Shown here piece by piece: positions 20,104-29,065 of a DNA stretch of 64,000 nucleotides. Source of the DNA: Tumebacillus algifaecis (GTDB taxonomy: Bacteria > Bacillota > Bacilli > Tumebacillales > Tumebacillaceae); assembly GCF_002243515.1 (NCBI RefSeq), contig NZ_CP022657.1, positions 4,217,001 to 4,281,000 of the forward strand, written 5' to 3'. The translations under genes were made by a program, and so were the position numbers. The notes below the pieces were generated by a model. It ran no database searches, was not told the origin of the DNA, and saw nothing but the letters and a program-made list of their open reading frames with translations. Position 1 is the stretch's first letter, and each line of letters opens with the position of its first letter.

Positions 20104-20262
20104 CTATGTTCTTCCTTTTCGCTTCCAGATATTGGGCAAAAAGATCGCAACGATGAACAACAGAACAACCAAAAAGTGCTGTCCAATGCTCAAGTGATTT
20201 GTTACCTTAACCAACACAACCGATAAAACAAAATAAAACACGATCATCTTCAAGTTCTTCAT
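20104..20262 (-). CDS. Small two-helix membrane protein (52 aa)
   Basis: The frame ATG 20262 to TAG 20104 encodes 52 residues with two hydrophobic stretches: IVFYFVLSVVLVKV (about 7-20) and FLVVLLFIVAIFLPNIW (about 30-46), a polar turn between them (TNHLSIGQH) and a basic tail KRKGRT. A GAAGGAAATGG site lies upstream at somewhat long spacing. A strong terminator immediately after it supports a real, monocistronic gene. The function is unknown and no family is recognised. Confidence 0.7.
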   Translation of the reverse strand: MKNLKMIVFYFVLSVVLVKVTNHLSIGQHFLVVLLFIVAIFLPNIWKRKGRT

Positions 20263-20357
20263 CGGCAAACACCATTTCCTTCGATTTCTATCAAGTTGCC
20301 CCTGTGATCAGGGCAATAGTCCCACCTGTCCCCTTGCAAAAGCGAAGTTCGTAGCGC

Positions 20358-21218
20358 TTATGCAGTCCCGCGCGGATACCAGCGCAGTTTGACGAACAAC
20401 CAGGGGATCGCAAGCGTTGCAGTAAGCCCCACCAACAAGTAGCGCACCAAATCCCACGGAGCGCTGAGCGGGAGCACATCTTTGAGCAGGGCGCGCAGAC
20501 CGAACAAGATGGCGACCCCGACCAGTGAAGGCAGGATGCGCTGCCAGATCGACTTCGGCAAGGCCATGCGAATCGTGTGCGATTCCAGCACATACCCGCT
20601 CCAACAGCCGAGCAAAAAGCCGACCATCTTCCGACCGTCCGCCTCGTGATAGACCAACAGCAAGAGCAGCGGCAAGGCGATCCCCAGCGCCAATTTCACG
20701 CCAAAAGACAGCGGGCGTTCGGTCATGCGGCCATCCGCCCAGACCATGCCCGCCACAAACAGCAGGCCAAAGACCAATCCGGCGGCGACGTCGATCGGCC
20801 AGTGCACGCCTAAGTACAGGCGGGACAGCATGATCGACAGCACCATGAATCCGGCGAGGCCGTAGAACCAAGGCTTTCTGACCTGTGTCGCCAAATACCC
20901 CCAATAGGTCGCCGAACCTTGCGCATGGCCGCTTGGAAACGACATGCTCGGAGCTGACTCCACATAGAGGCTCCGAATCCCTTCCACGCCGATCGGGCGC
21001 GGCGCGTTGAAAAAGACCTTCAGCGCATAGTTCACAAATGTTGACATGGCGAGCACGATCGCCAGCCGCACGCCGGCCCGCTTCGAGATCAAATAGTAGA
21101 TCAGCGGTACTGTCGCCACATAAAATTCTTCATCGCCGACAAAGGAGAACGCGATCATCAGCGTATCCAGCCAAGATGCCGCAAAGCCCTGTATCCAGAG
21201 CAACATGTCCTTTTGCAA
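20358..21218 (-). CDS. PAP2-family membrane phosphatase
   Basis: This polytopic phosphatase of about 286 aa has the three PAP2 motifs in order: KVFFNAPRP (KxxxxxxRP), PSGHA (PSGH) and SRLYLGVHWPID (SRxxxxxH...D). Such enzymes hydrolyse lipid phosphates such as undecaprenyl pyrophosphate or phosphatidic acid at the membrane surface. Start choice: TTG 21218 has AAGGGG nine bases upstream; ATG 21206 lies too close to the nearest purine tract and an ATG at 21317 has no site. The C-terminal third adds further membrane segments beyond the minimal domain. The substrate is not deducible. Confidence 0.88.
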   Translation of the reverse strand: MQKDMLLWIQGFAASWLDTLMIAFSFVGDEEFYVATVPLIYYLISKRAGVRLAIVLAMSTFVNYALKVFFNAPRPIGVEGIRSLYVESAPSMSFPSGHAQGSATYWGYLATQVRKPWFYGLAGFMVLSIMLSRLYLGVHWPIDVAAGLVFGLLFVAGMVWADGRMTERPLSFGVKLALGIALPLLLLLVYHEADGRKMVGFLLGCWSGYVLESHTIRMALPKSIWQRILPSLVGVAILFGLRALLKDVLPLSAPWDLVRYLLVGLTATLAIPWLFVKLRWYPRGTA

Positions 21219-21289
21219 AATTCTGATACCCCTTCCAGCCGAGTCTCTTGATGTCATGTATATGTTTCGGAGGACGAGTTCAGAAATCC

Positions 21290-21318
21290 TTTTCAGAACG
21301 AGGTGACTGGGGTACACT
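21290..21318 (+). promoter_or_regulatory. Possible sigma-A promoter of the ABC-F gene
   Basis: TTTTCA (21290-21295), 17-bp spacer, TACACT (21313-21318), 38 bp before the start codon. The hexamers are only moderately good matches. Confidence 0.45.
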
Positions 21319-21355
21319 TATAAGAAAATTCCAGAGAGATTTTAGGTGATGAAAG

Positions 21356-23308
21356 ATGATTCTCGTGCAAGCGAATGACATAAAGAAATCGTACGGAACG
21401 GACGTGATCTTGGACAGTGTGTCGATCGTCGTGCAGGACCGCGAGCGGGTCGGGCTGATCGGTCCGAACGGGGCAGGGAAATCGACGTTTTTGAAAATTA
21501 TCGCCGACGAAATTAGCGCCGACTCGGGCACGATTCACAAGTCCAAAGAGACGACGATCGGCTATTTGGCGCAAACTTCGCAGATCAGCTCGGAACAGAC
21601 GATCTGGAACGAGATGATCACCGTCTTTGCTGATGTCTACCGCCTTGAAGCGAAGATGCGCGAGTTGGAGCAACGCATGGCCGACCCGGCTTATTACGAA
21701 GATGAGACCAAGTACGGACAGCTCACCGACGAGTACGCCCGACTGCAACAGGAGTTTACCGACCAGAACGGCTATGCGGCCGAAGCGAAAGTGCGGTCGA
21801 TTCTGCACGGACTCGATTTTCCCGAAGCGATGCACAGCCGCTTGGTCAACTCGTTGTCGGGTGGGCAAAAAACGCGCCTTCAGCTCGGCAAGCTGTTGAT
21901 CACACAGCCCGATCTGTTGATTTTGGACGAGCCGACCAACTATTTGGACATCAAGACGCTGACCTGGCTCGAAGACTATTTGAAAACCTATCCCGGCGCC
22001 CTGCTGATGGTATCGCATGATCGCTATTTTCTCGATTCGCTGATCAATGTGATCTATGAGATGGAACGCGGGCGGACCAAACGTTGGAGAGGCAACTACT
22101 CCGATTATCTGGAGCAGAAGTCGGCCGACCTCGCCCAGCAACAAAAGCGCTACGACCAACAGCAGACGGAGATCGCCAAGCTCGAAGACTTCGTGAGCCG
22201 CAACATCGCCCGCGCCACGACGACCAAGCGTGCGCAAAGCCGCCGCAAGATGCTGGAGAAAATCGAGCGTATCGACCGCCCGACACTGACTCAGGAGCAG
22301 GCCCACTTTTCGTTCAACATCGACAAGCAAAGCGGCAACGAAGTGCTCGTCGTGGAAGATGTCTCGCTCGGCTACACAGACAAGGTGTTGTCACACAACC
22401 TCAACCTCAACGCCTACCGCGGAGAGCGCATCGCCTTGATCGGGCCGAACGGAATCGGCAAGACGACCTTGCTCAAAGCGATCAATGGCCGCTTGAAGCA
22501 ACTGAGCGGTCGGATCAAGCTGGGCACGAACGTGTCGCTCGGCTACTACACGCAGGAGCAGGAAGACCTGACGCCGAGCAAGAGCGTGTTGAATGAAGTC
22601 TGGGATACGTACCGCACCTTGGAACAGACGCGGGTGCGGACGGTGCTTGGCAACTTCCTGTTCACTGGCGACGATGTGACCAAGCCGATCGCCGCTCTGT
22701 CCGGCGGTGAGAAAAGTCGAGTGGCGCTGGCCAAGCTGATGTTGCTCAATGCGAATTTTCTGATCCTCGACGAGCCGACCAACCACCTCGATCTGCTCAG
22801 CAAAGAAGTGTTGGAAAATGCGCTCGACAACTATCCGGGCACGCTGTTGTTCATCTCGCATGACCGCTATTTTGTGAACCGACTGGCGACGCGCGTCGTG
22901 GAGTTGGCCGAAGATGGCATCACCTCCTACCTCGGCAACTACGACGACTATGTGGAGAAGAAGGCAGAACTGGAATTGGAGCGCAAAGAGCGTGAAGCGG
23001 CGACCGCCGTCACGGGAAACAAGCAACAACCGGAGGCTCCCGTTGACGACTACCAACTGCGCCGTCAACAGGATAAAGAGCAGAAGCGCCTGTTGAAAAA
23101 GCGTCTGGAACGCCTCGCAAACGTCGAAGCTCGCATCGCGGAACTGGAAGAGATGATCGGCACGCTTGAAGCGGAGCTCTGCCTCCCCGAAGTGTTCAAC
23201 GACCATGTCCTCGCCGCCGACAAAAACGCCGCTCTCGAAGCGGCTCAGACCGAGCTCGAATCGTTGATGGAAGAATGGGCTGAGCTTGAAGCGGCCGGAG
23301 AAGAGTGA
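21356..23308 (+). CDS. ABC-F family ribosome-associated ATPase (YdiF/Uup-like)
   Basis: This 650-aa soluble protein has two ABC cassettes and no membrane segments. Cassette 1 has Walker A GPNGAGKST, signature LSGGQKTRL and LILDEPTNYLDI; cassette 2 has GPNGIGKTT, LSGGEKSRV and LILDEPTNHLDL. The interdomain linker is about 80 residues and rich in basic and Gln residues, as in ABC-F P-site tRNA interaction motifs. A charged C-terminal coiled coil (about 545-645) follows. ABC-F proteins bind the ribosomal E site; some protect against antibiotics. Length and C-terminus suggest a housekeeping YdiF type more than a resistance determinant, but this is not certain. Confidence 0.92.
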   Translation: MILVQANDIKKSYGTDVILDSVSIVVQDRERVGLIGPNGAGKSTFLKIIADEISADSGTIHKSKETTIGYLAQTSQISSEQTIWNEMITVFADVYRLEAKMRELEQRMADPAYYEDETKYGQLTDEYARLQQEFTDQNGYAAEAKVRSILHGLDFPEAMHSRLVNSLSGGQKTRLQLGKLLITQPDLLILDEPTNYLDIKTLTWLEDYLKTYPGALLMVSHDRYFLDSLINVIYEMERGRTKRWRGNYSDYLEQKSADLAQQQKRYDQQQTEIAKLEDFVSRNIARATTTKRAQSRRKMLEKIERIDRPTLTQEQAHFSFNIDKQSGNEVLVVEDVSLGYTDKVLSHNLNLNAYRGERIALIGPNGIGKTTLLKAINGRLKQLSGRIKLGTNVSLGYYTQEQEDLTPSKSVLNEVWDTYRTLEQTRVRTVLGNFLFTGDDVTKPIAALSGGEKSRVALAKLMLLNANFLILDEPTNHLDLLSKEVLENALDNYPGTLLFISHDRYFVNRLATRVVELAEDGITSYLGNYDDYVEKKAELELERKEREAATAVTGNKQQPEAPVDDYQLRRQQDKEQKRLLKKRLERLANVEARIAELEEMIGTLEAELCLPEVFNDHVLAADKNAALEAAQTELESLMEEWAELEAAGEE

Positions 23309-23328
23309 ACTGAGTAAAAACGCGAGAT

Positions 23329-23365
23329 CAAAAGCATGTCCTGACAGCGGGGCATGCTTTTTTGT
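23329..23365 (+). terminator. Intrinsic terminator after the ABC-F gene
   Basis: Hairpin AAAAGCATG / CATGCTTTT with a 15-nt GC-rich loop and a T tract, 20 bp past the stop. Confidence 0.88.
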
Positions 23366-23691
23366 TCTACGCGGCCGATGATCGGTTCGATGCAAAGACT
23401 GCGGCTTTGCTCTTTGCTCCCCCCATTCTCCTCGCGGTCGCATCTTCCTCACAGTCGATCAACCGCTCGCCCCACCACTTTTCGTAAGCGTTGCTAACAC
23501 ACCTCTCAGAAGACACTCTTTCGATAGAGGAGTTTTCGGTGCGATCGGTTGATGAACTTGGCCGCTTGGCTTGCCGCTTGCAAACGAGCCATTTCCTGCC
23601 GATTGATCTAGACTGCCCCGCAAATATTGGTTATGATATGACCATATTAAGTTGAATTCATTTGTTTAGTGATATGAGGCAGGTGTAGAGA
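23366..23691. other. Intergenic stretch upstream of the first MFS gene
   Basis: About 325 bp with no open frame that has a start and a ribosome site. An imperfect dyad around 23629-23643 (GGTTATGATATGACC) lies about 50 bp before the MFS start and could be an operator, but five of seven pairs only is weak. No convincing promoter was found by eye. Confidence 0.4.
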
Positions 23692-24894
23692 ATGGCTGTA
23701 AAGCAAAATAGTAAAGCTTATCTGTATGTCAACGCCCTGTCCGAATTGGGCGTGCGGATGGATTTGATCGCGATGGGGGCTTTGGTGCTGGTCGCGACAA
23801 ATGGGAGTGCGCTGTGGCTGTCCGCTCTGTTGCTCTCCGGGGTGCTCGGCGGATTTTTATCCAGTTTGGTCTCTGGGGTGGTCGCAGATCGGTTCGAGCG
23901 GCGGAAGATCATGATCGTGAGCGACCTTCTGCGCGCGGGTCTGATCTCGATGCTCATCTTTGCACCTGAGCCGTGGTTGATCTTGCTGGTGCGCTTTTTG
24001 ATCGGGATCTGCTCCTCGTTTTTCGAAGTCTCCTACCGCGCAGAATTGCCTGAAATTTTCGGCAGGGAGCGGGTGTTGGAGATCAACGCGCTCGTCTCAC
24101 GGCTCAGTTCGATTGCGATGGTGATCGGATTTCTCTGCGGCGGCTTTTTGTATGAGCTGTTGGGCTATCAGGCCGTCTTTCTGTTTGATGCTCTGTCGTT
24201 CTTGGTGTCGGCCTTCTTTTTGTACCGCGTCAACTGGAACAAGGTGGAGTCGCAACCGCTCGGCGCGAAAGTCCTTTCCTTGCGCAATGATTTCCGCGAA
24301 GTGCTCTCCTACTTGAAACTGCACCCGGTGCTGTTCACCGTGTTCTTCGTCTATGTGGTGGACACGTTCGGCTCTGCTTCACACAACCTCGGCATCCCGC
24401 TGTTGGCCGAAGGAGTCGATCCGGAGCGGCAAGCGATGTACTATGGCCTGTTCTGGTCGATCTGGGGAGCTGGCAACGTCCTCTCCTCGATCTTGATCCC
24501 CAAGCTCGCCATTTTGCGGAAAAATCTCGTCTACACCTACTTTTACGCAACGTTTGGCATGTCGTTTGGGTTCATCCTGTTTCTGTCCTCCACCACGGTG
24601 CCTTGGATTCTCTGTTTCGGCTTCCTGACCGGACTGTTCGATGCGGTCTCGGTCACCTCGAAAGCGACGATTCTTCAACAGAGTGACAATGCGATCCGCG
24701 GCCGGATCATGGGCGTGTCCGGCTTCTTGAACCGCACTGGATTTGGCATCGGCTTTTTGGTCGCCCCGCATGTGCTAGAGGCGTTCTCCCTGCCTGTTAT
24801 GGTGATGATCTTCCACGGCACGATCATCCTCTCCCTGCTCCTCGGGCTCGGAAATTTGCGTCGGAAAGCGGGCAAGCAGAATCTATCACTCTAA
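23692..24894 (+). CDS. Major facilitator superfamily transporter
   Basis: This 400-aa protein has about twelve hydrophobic segments. The cytoplasmic loop after helix 2 reads GVVADRFERRKIMI, the MFS motif A (GxxxDRxxRR), which fits drug or siderophore exporters of the MFS_3/EntS-like kind. The start is ATG 23692 with AGGTG about ten bases upstream. A second, related MFS protein is encoded 660 bp downstream; the two share the N-terminal plan but differ in detail. The substrate is unknown. Confidence 0.85.
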   Translation: MAVKQNSKAYLYVNALSELGVRMDLIAMGALVLVATNGSALWLSALLLSGVLGGFLSSLVSGVVADRFERRKIMIVSDLLRAGLISMLIFAPEPWLILLVRFLIGICSSFFEVSYRAELPEIFGRERVLEINALVSRLSSIAMVIGFLCGGFLYELLGYQAVFLFDALSFLVSAFFLYRVNWNKVESQPLGAKVLSLRNDFREVLSYLKLHPVLFTVFFVYVVDTFGSASHNLGIPLLAEGVDPERQAMYYGLFWSIWGAGNVLSSILIPKLAILRKNLVYTYFYATFGMSFGFILFLSSTTVPWILCFGFLTGLFDAVSVTSKATILQQSDNAIRGRIMGVSGFLNRTGFGIGFLVAPHVLEAFSLPVMVMIFHGTIILSLLLGLGNLRRKAGKQNLSL

Positions 24895-24919
24895 GCTCAT
24901 ACCAACAGGGGGTGAATGC

Positions 24920-25423
24920 ATGGAACGCGTGCAATTTGCTGAGCAATCGAGCTTCCACCAAGCGGCTGAACGACTGTTTGCCGAACAGAAAGCCCGCATC
25001 ATCAGCCTGTTGCCTGCCGCTCAAGTCGAACATGTCGGCAGTACGGCCGTACCAGGGTCGCTGACAAAAGGGGACCTCGACATCCAAGTCCGCGTCGCCA
25101 AGGCCGATTTTGAACGCGCGGTCGAACTGCTATCTGAGCTGTATCCGCGCAACGAGGGCAATCTCCAAACGGACAGTTTCTGCTCGTTCCAAGCGGATCA
25201 ACTGCTACTTCCACTCGGCGTCCAACTGACCGCGTTCGGCTCCGAGTACGATTTTTTCTGGAAGTTTCGCGAGGTCATGTTGGCGAATCCAAGCTACGTG
25301 GACCAGTACAATCAACTGAAGCGCCATTTTCAAGGAAATGAGATGGACGCCTATCGGATCGCCAAGCACGAATTTTTCCAAACGCTGATGCAGTCACTAG
25401 AATTTCAAGCACTGACAGAGTAA
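24920..25423 (+). CDS. GrpB family protein (nucleotidyltransferase-like)
   Basis: This 167-aa protein has the GrpB/UPF0157 signature VEHVGSTAVPG followed by KGDLDIQV, which is the GS...DxD pattern of the nucleotidyltransferase fold. The N-terminal helix FAEQKARIISLLP is also typical. The start is ATG 24920 behind GGGGGTG. It lies 25 bp after the MFS gene and its stop runs into a terminator, so it is the last gene of that two-gene unit. The family has no firm biochemical function. Confidence 0.9.
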   Translation: MERVQFAEQSSFHQAAERLFAEQKARIISLLPAAQVEHVGSTAVPGSLTKGDLDIQVRVAKADFERAVELLSELYPRNEGNLQTDSFCSFQADQLLLPLGVQLTAFGSEYDFFWKFREVMLANPSYVDQYNQLKRHFQGNEMDAYRIAKHEFFQTLMQSLEFQALTE

Positions 25424-25453
25424 AAAGCTCCCGTTTACGGGGGCTTTTTCTTA
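25423..25453 (+). terminator. Intrinsic terminator after the GrpB gene
   Basis: AAAAAGCTCCCG / CGGGGGCTTTTT with a TTTA loop and a T-rich tail, beginning at the stop codon. Confidence 0.92.
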
Positions 25454-25553
25454 TTTGCCCATAAACAGGAAACTTTTTATACATATCTATATACAAAGTA
25501 TAATTTTGGAGGTACAATAAATCTAAAGATTCCCACGGAAGGGGTGAACGGAA

Positions 25554-26798
25554 ATGTTTGGTGTTTTGAAAGACAGACGGATTCAGTATTTGTTGACTGC
25601 GAACATCTTCTCATCGATCGGGTCGGGGATCACGATGATCGCGGTGCCGTGGTTGCTCGTCAACCGTGCGGGGGGCGACCAAATCTTTGGATATGCGACG
25701 CTGTTTTCAACGCTGATGTTGTTTTTCGCATCGCCGTACATCGGGGTGCTGATCGACCGATTTTCGCGGAAAAAGACGCTCCTCGCGGCAGAGTATTTCG
25801 GGTTATCGACCGTGCTGGTCTTCGCGGTGTGGGGCTATCTGAGCGGACACTTTGAGACGTGGCAGTTGGTGGCGATACATTTTGGCGGGTCCCTGTACTA
25901 TTCGATCTATTTCCCGACCAAATTCGCTTTGATTCAGGAGATTTTCGACAAGGAGCACTTCCGGTCGCTCAACTCGGTGCTTGAGGTGCAAAACCAGTTT
26001 GCGACGATGGTTTCCGGTGGTCTGGCCTCGCTTGTGATCGACAAAATCTTTCTATCGCATCTGTTGGTGGTGGATGCGATCACCTATCTGATCGGAACGG
26101 TTTTGATCCTGCTGTTGCCGTATCAAGCGCAACCCAAAGAGAAGGATCGGGCAAAGAAATCCTTTTTTGCCGATATTAAAGAGGGCTTCGTTTATCTGAA
26201 AACCAAACCGCTGCTCATTCTCTACCTGCTTTCGGCGTTGATGCCGTTTATCGGGGTGATGATGGGGAACTATCTGTTCCCGATCTATGTGACACAGACA
26301 CTACAGTCGAATGCGTCGGTGCTGGGGCTCGGCAGCACGGTCTACGCGATCGGTGCGATTGTGGCCGGACTGACGATCCCCTATATGATGAACAAGCTAA
26401 ATCCATACAAAACCTCGATTGCGACCGGACTGGTCTACGCCGTCGGGGTGACGGTGACAGCGCTGTTCCCAATGGCTCTGATCTTCATGGCGATGCAGTT
26501 TTTGCACGGATGGGGCAACGCGGGAATTCGGGTGGCGCGCAACACGGTGATGATGGAGATCGTGCCGAACTTTTTGATCGGGCGGATCAACTCGTTTTTC
26601 TCCGCAATCGGGATGGCGCTGCGCGTCTCACTGCTCGCCCTGTTCACGCAGACGATCGTCTACACAGGCCCGACTGGGGCGCTCTACATCCTCAGCGCCG
26701 TGATGATCACCGCCGCTTGTGGGGTCATCGCCTCGCGCAAACTCTTTCAATCAGGTCTCGTCAAACCGGCCGAGCAATCGGTCAAAAAGAGCGCATAA
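25554..26798 (+). CDS. Major facilitator superfamily transporter (second copy)
   Basis: This 414-aa protein has about twelve membrane segments. Motif A appears as GVLIDRFSRKKTLL after helix 2. It belongs to the same broad MFS_3 class as the protein at 23692, including the N-terminal LxxNxxSSIGSGITMIAVPWL arrangement. The start is ATG 25554 with GGAAGGGGTGAACGG upstream. A TATAAT box at 25499-25504 could be its -10 element, but the -35 is poor. The substrate is unknown; efflux is the likely direction for this class. Confidence 0.85.
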   Translation: MFGVLKDRRIQYLLTANIFSSIGSGITMIAVPWLLVNRAGGDQIFGYATLFSTLMLFFASPYIGVLIDRFSRKKTLLAAEYFGLSTVLVFAVWGYLSGHFETWQLVAIHFGGSLYYSIYFPTKFALIQEIFDKEHFRSLNSVLEVQNQFATMVSGGLASLVIDKIFLSHLLVVDAITYLIGTVLILLLPYQAQPKEKDRAKKSFFADIKEGFVYLKTKPLLILYLLSALMPFIGVMMGNYLFPIYVTQTLQSNASVLGLGSTVYAIGAIVAGLTIPYMMNKLNPYKTSIATGLVYAVGVTVTALFPMALIFMAMQFLHGWGNAGIRVARNTVMMEIVPNFLIGRINSFFSAIGMALRVSLLALFTQTIVYTGPTGALYILSAVMITAACGVIASRKLFQSGLVKPAEQSVKKSA

Positions 26799-26808
26799 TA
26801 CAGCACAG

Positions 26809-26852
26809 CAAGCCCTCTCTTGATCGCCAAGAGTGGGCTTGTTTCGTTTTGA
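26809..26852 (+). terminator. Terminator between convergent MFS and ThDP-enzyme genes
   Basis: Long stem CAAGCCC-CTCTTG / CAAGAG-GGGCTTG with one mismatch, followed on the plus strand by TTTCGTTTT. It may serve both converging genes. Confidence 0.8.
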
Positions 26853-26864
26853 TCGACCCTCTGC

Positions 26865-28538
26865 CTACCCTTCCTGCGCAGTGGTGTTGGGAAACATCAG
26901 TGCGGAAACGGTGATGTCGAGCAGGACAGGGCCGGGGAGGGAGAGCGCTTGGGCCAGCGTTTTGTCGAGATCGGCCGAGTCGGTCACACGGAACCCTGCC
27001 ATGCCGCAAGCTTCGGCCACTTTGACAAAATCGGGGTTGGTCAGATCTGAGCCTAGCTGTGTATGCTCCCCGACCTGTTGGCGATCGGCCTCCATCTGCA
27101 AGTGACCGTTGTTGACCACGATCACCGTGATCGGCAGATTGTACCGCACCGCCGTCGATAAATCGGCCAACGTCATCCCCAGACACCCATCCCCGACCAG
27201 CGCCACCACCTGCCGATCTGGCGCGGTCAGTTGGCAGGCCAGCGCCGCCGGCAACGCGAAGCCCATCGAGCGCCACGTTCCGGAAAACAACACTTTCTGC
27301 CTCCCGCTGCCCGCAAAGATCCGGTTGAACCACACCGTATGATCCCCTGTATCCACGCAGATCAACGCATCCTCCGCCAACGTGTTTTGCAGCGCCCGCA
27401 TCAAGCGAGCAGGGTGAACAGGCGACCCTTCACTGCTCGCCTCTTTTTCCACCTGTGCATACCATTTGGCTCGCGACTGCCCGACATAGGACAGCCACTG
27501 TTCATTTTGCTCATGCCCCTGTAGCCGCTCTACAAGAGCCGGCACGATCTGTCCCGTCGCTCCGACCAGCCCGAGCTCGACTGTAAACCGCGTGCCGATG
27601 TTTGCTATCACCTTGTCGATCTGAATCACTCGCGCCTGTTCCGGCACATAGCCCTCCGGCCACCACGTATCTCCGGCGAGCAGTATCACGTCCGCTTTTT
27701 TCAAAAGCTGTGACGCTTGCGGACTGCCGCCTTTGCCGATGCCGCCGAGCAGTTGTGGGAAGCTTTCCGCGACCATCCCTTTCGCCCCGAGCGACAAGAT
27801 CAGCCCGGCTCCCCACGCCTCGCAAAGCCGTTTTACATCTGCAGCCGCTTCCCGCGCACCCAGACCTGCGACCACCACCGGCTGCTGGGCGCTTTTCATG
27901 ATCGATATGGCTCGCTCCACATCCTGTGGATCAAACTCCAGTATGCCACTGACCAAATGCGGACGTTTACGAATCGCTTTCATCTGCTGTCTGCTCCACA
28001 GATCTTTCGGCACGGACAGGTGCGTCACCGCGCCCCGCTCCAGTGCGGTGTGGATCGCTTTGGTCACCAGCTCCACAGTCGCCTCGGGAGCGGTCAACAG
28101 CGCAGAATAGGCGGCCAGCGGCTCGATCAACACTTGCTGATCCAAATACTGCTTCGTATCGGTGCCGATCAACTTCGTCGGCACCTGCCCAGTGATCGCC
28201 AGCACCGCCACCCCGTCTTGATACGCGTCGCCAAGCCCGTTGAGCAGATTGGCCATCCCAGGCCCCGACGTCGCCACACAGACGCCGAGCTGGCCTGTCA
28301 ATTTCGCTTCTGCCGATGCCATAAAAGCGGCTGTCGATTCATGCTTCACCGCCACGAATTGCAGCGACGAACGTTTCAACGCATCCAAGAAGTCTAAAAA
28401 GGTATCGCCCGCCACGCCATAGACCTGTCGTACGCCCCACGCTTCGAGCTGTTTGACAAATGTCTCAGCAACGGTCATAATCTGCTTGGTCGGCATCGTC
28501 ACCGCTTGCAAACTTTGTTGAATCGGTCCTTCCGACAT
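26865..28538 (-). CDS. Thiamine-diphosphate enzyme, pyruvate oxidase/acetolactate synthase type
   Basis: This enzyme of about 557 aa has the three-domain ThDP decarboxylase architecture. The N-terminal domain has the catalytic Glu in VAVKHESTAAFMA and the GPGMANLLNGLGDAY segment; the central domain is FAD/nucleotide type; the C-terminal domain has the ThDP/Mg motif VGDGCLGMTLADL through VNNG. By its pattern it is closest to pyruvate oxidase-like YdaP/PoxB enzymes, which act on pyruvate, rather than to biosynthetic IlvB. Start: ATG 28538 has AAGGTGGTG upstream; the 24-bp upstream extension is not supported. It is a monocistronic gene facing the MFS terminator. Confidence 0.85.
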   Translation of the reverse strand: MSEGPIQQSLQAVTMPTKQIMTVAETFVKQLEAWGVRQVYGVAGDTFLDFLDALKRSSLQFVAVKHESTAAFMASAEAKLTGQLGVCVATSGPGMANLLNGLGDAYQDGVAVLAITGQVPTKLIGTDTKQYLDQQVLIEPLAAYSALLTAPEATVELVTKAIHTALERGAVTHLSVPKDLWSRQQMKAIRKRPHLVSGILEFDPQDVERAISIMKSAQQPVVVAGLGAREAAADVKRLCEAWGAGLILSLGAKGMVAESFPQLLGGIGKGGSPQASQLLKKADVILLAGDTWWPEGYVPEQARVIQIDKVIANIGTRFTVELGLVGATGQIVPALVERLQGHEQNEQWLSYVGQSRAKWYAQVEKEASSEGSPVHPARLMRALQNTLAEDALICVDTGDHTVWFNRIFAGSGRQKVLFSGTWRSMGFALPAALACQLTAPDRQVVALVGDGCLGMTLADLSTAVRYNLPITVIVVNNGHLQMEADRQQVGEHTQLGSDLTNPDFVKVAEACGMAGFRVTDSADLDKTLAQALSLPGPVLLDITVSALMFPNTTAQEG

Positions 28539-28686
28539 GACAAACACACCACCTTCTTCCATTCGATCAATGCCTCACTAGGATGTTCGCAAAAACTTAT
28601 CGACATACCCATACCCTCATTCGACAAATTCTGCTACAATAGGATGTACTTTAGATTAACTTAGTGAAAGAGGTGGTGCATCTGAC

Positions 28687-29010
28687 ATGAAAACCCTACG
28701 TGATACGCTCAATACGGTCGAATCAAAGATCCTTCCTGTCAACCATGTCGATCATCGTTTCCGCCTCGAAAGCATTTCATTTGACCTTGATCAGATTCGG
28801 TTGCAAGCGCGGCTTTTAACATCGAATGAGCAAGATTACACCATACAGTGCCGCTATTCATACAACCAGCGCAACTTTACGCGTTGGCAGATGATCGACC
28901 ATGAGGAGAACGAATTTATCGTGGTCGGAATCGTTTCGAAAACGCTCTATTACTTTGCGCACCGAGCTACCGTCTCGATCATCGAAGCGTTGGGCCATGA
29001 AATCGCATAA
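28687..29010 (+). CDS. Uncharacterised 107-aa protein
   Basis: Not recognised. It is soluble, mixed alpha/beta, with several aromatic residues in the C-terminal half (IQCRYSYNQRNFTRWQM, YYFAHRATVSI). The start is ATG 28687 behind AAAGAGGTGG at 8-10 nt spacing. It is transcribed away from the ThDP-enzyme gene and ends in a strong shared terminator. No signal peptide, membrane segment or nucleotide motif. The good ribosome site and terminator support a real gene. Confidence 0.75.
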   Translation: MKTLRDTLNTVESKILPVNHVDHRFRLESISFDLDQIRLQARLLTSNEQDYTIQCRYSYNQRNFTRWQMIDHEENEFIVVGIVSKTLYYFAHRATVSIIEALGHEIA

Positions 29011-29022
29011 AAGCCGATCAGC

Positions 29023-29063
29023 AAAACAGGCAGACCCGCTCCGTTGCAGGTCTGCCTGTTTTC
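29023..29063 (+). terminator. Bidirectional terminator between convergent genes
   Basis: Stem AAAACAGGCAGACC / GGTCTGCCTGTTTT with T-rich tails on both strands. It serves the 107-aa gene (plus) and the GH18-like gene (minus), whose stop is three bases away. Confidence 0.92.
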
Positions 29064-29065
29064 GT

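Noticed and set aside
19921-20226. 101-codon plus-strand frame between cyclo-ligase and PAP2 genes
   Set aside because: It reads through the minus-strand terminator and antisense to the 52-aa gene, and has no ribosome-binding site.
21293-23452. Two long minus-strand frames opposite the ABC-F gene
   Set aside because: Both are antisense to a gene with two complete ABC cassettes; codon periodicity of the opposite strand explains them.
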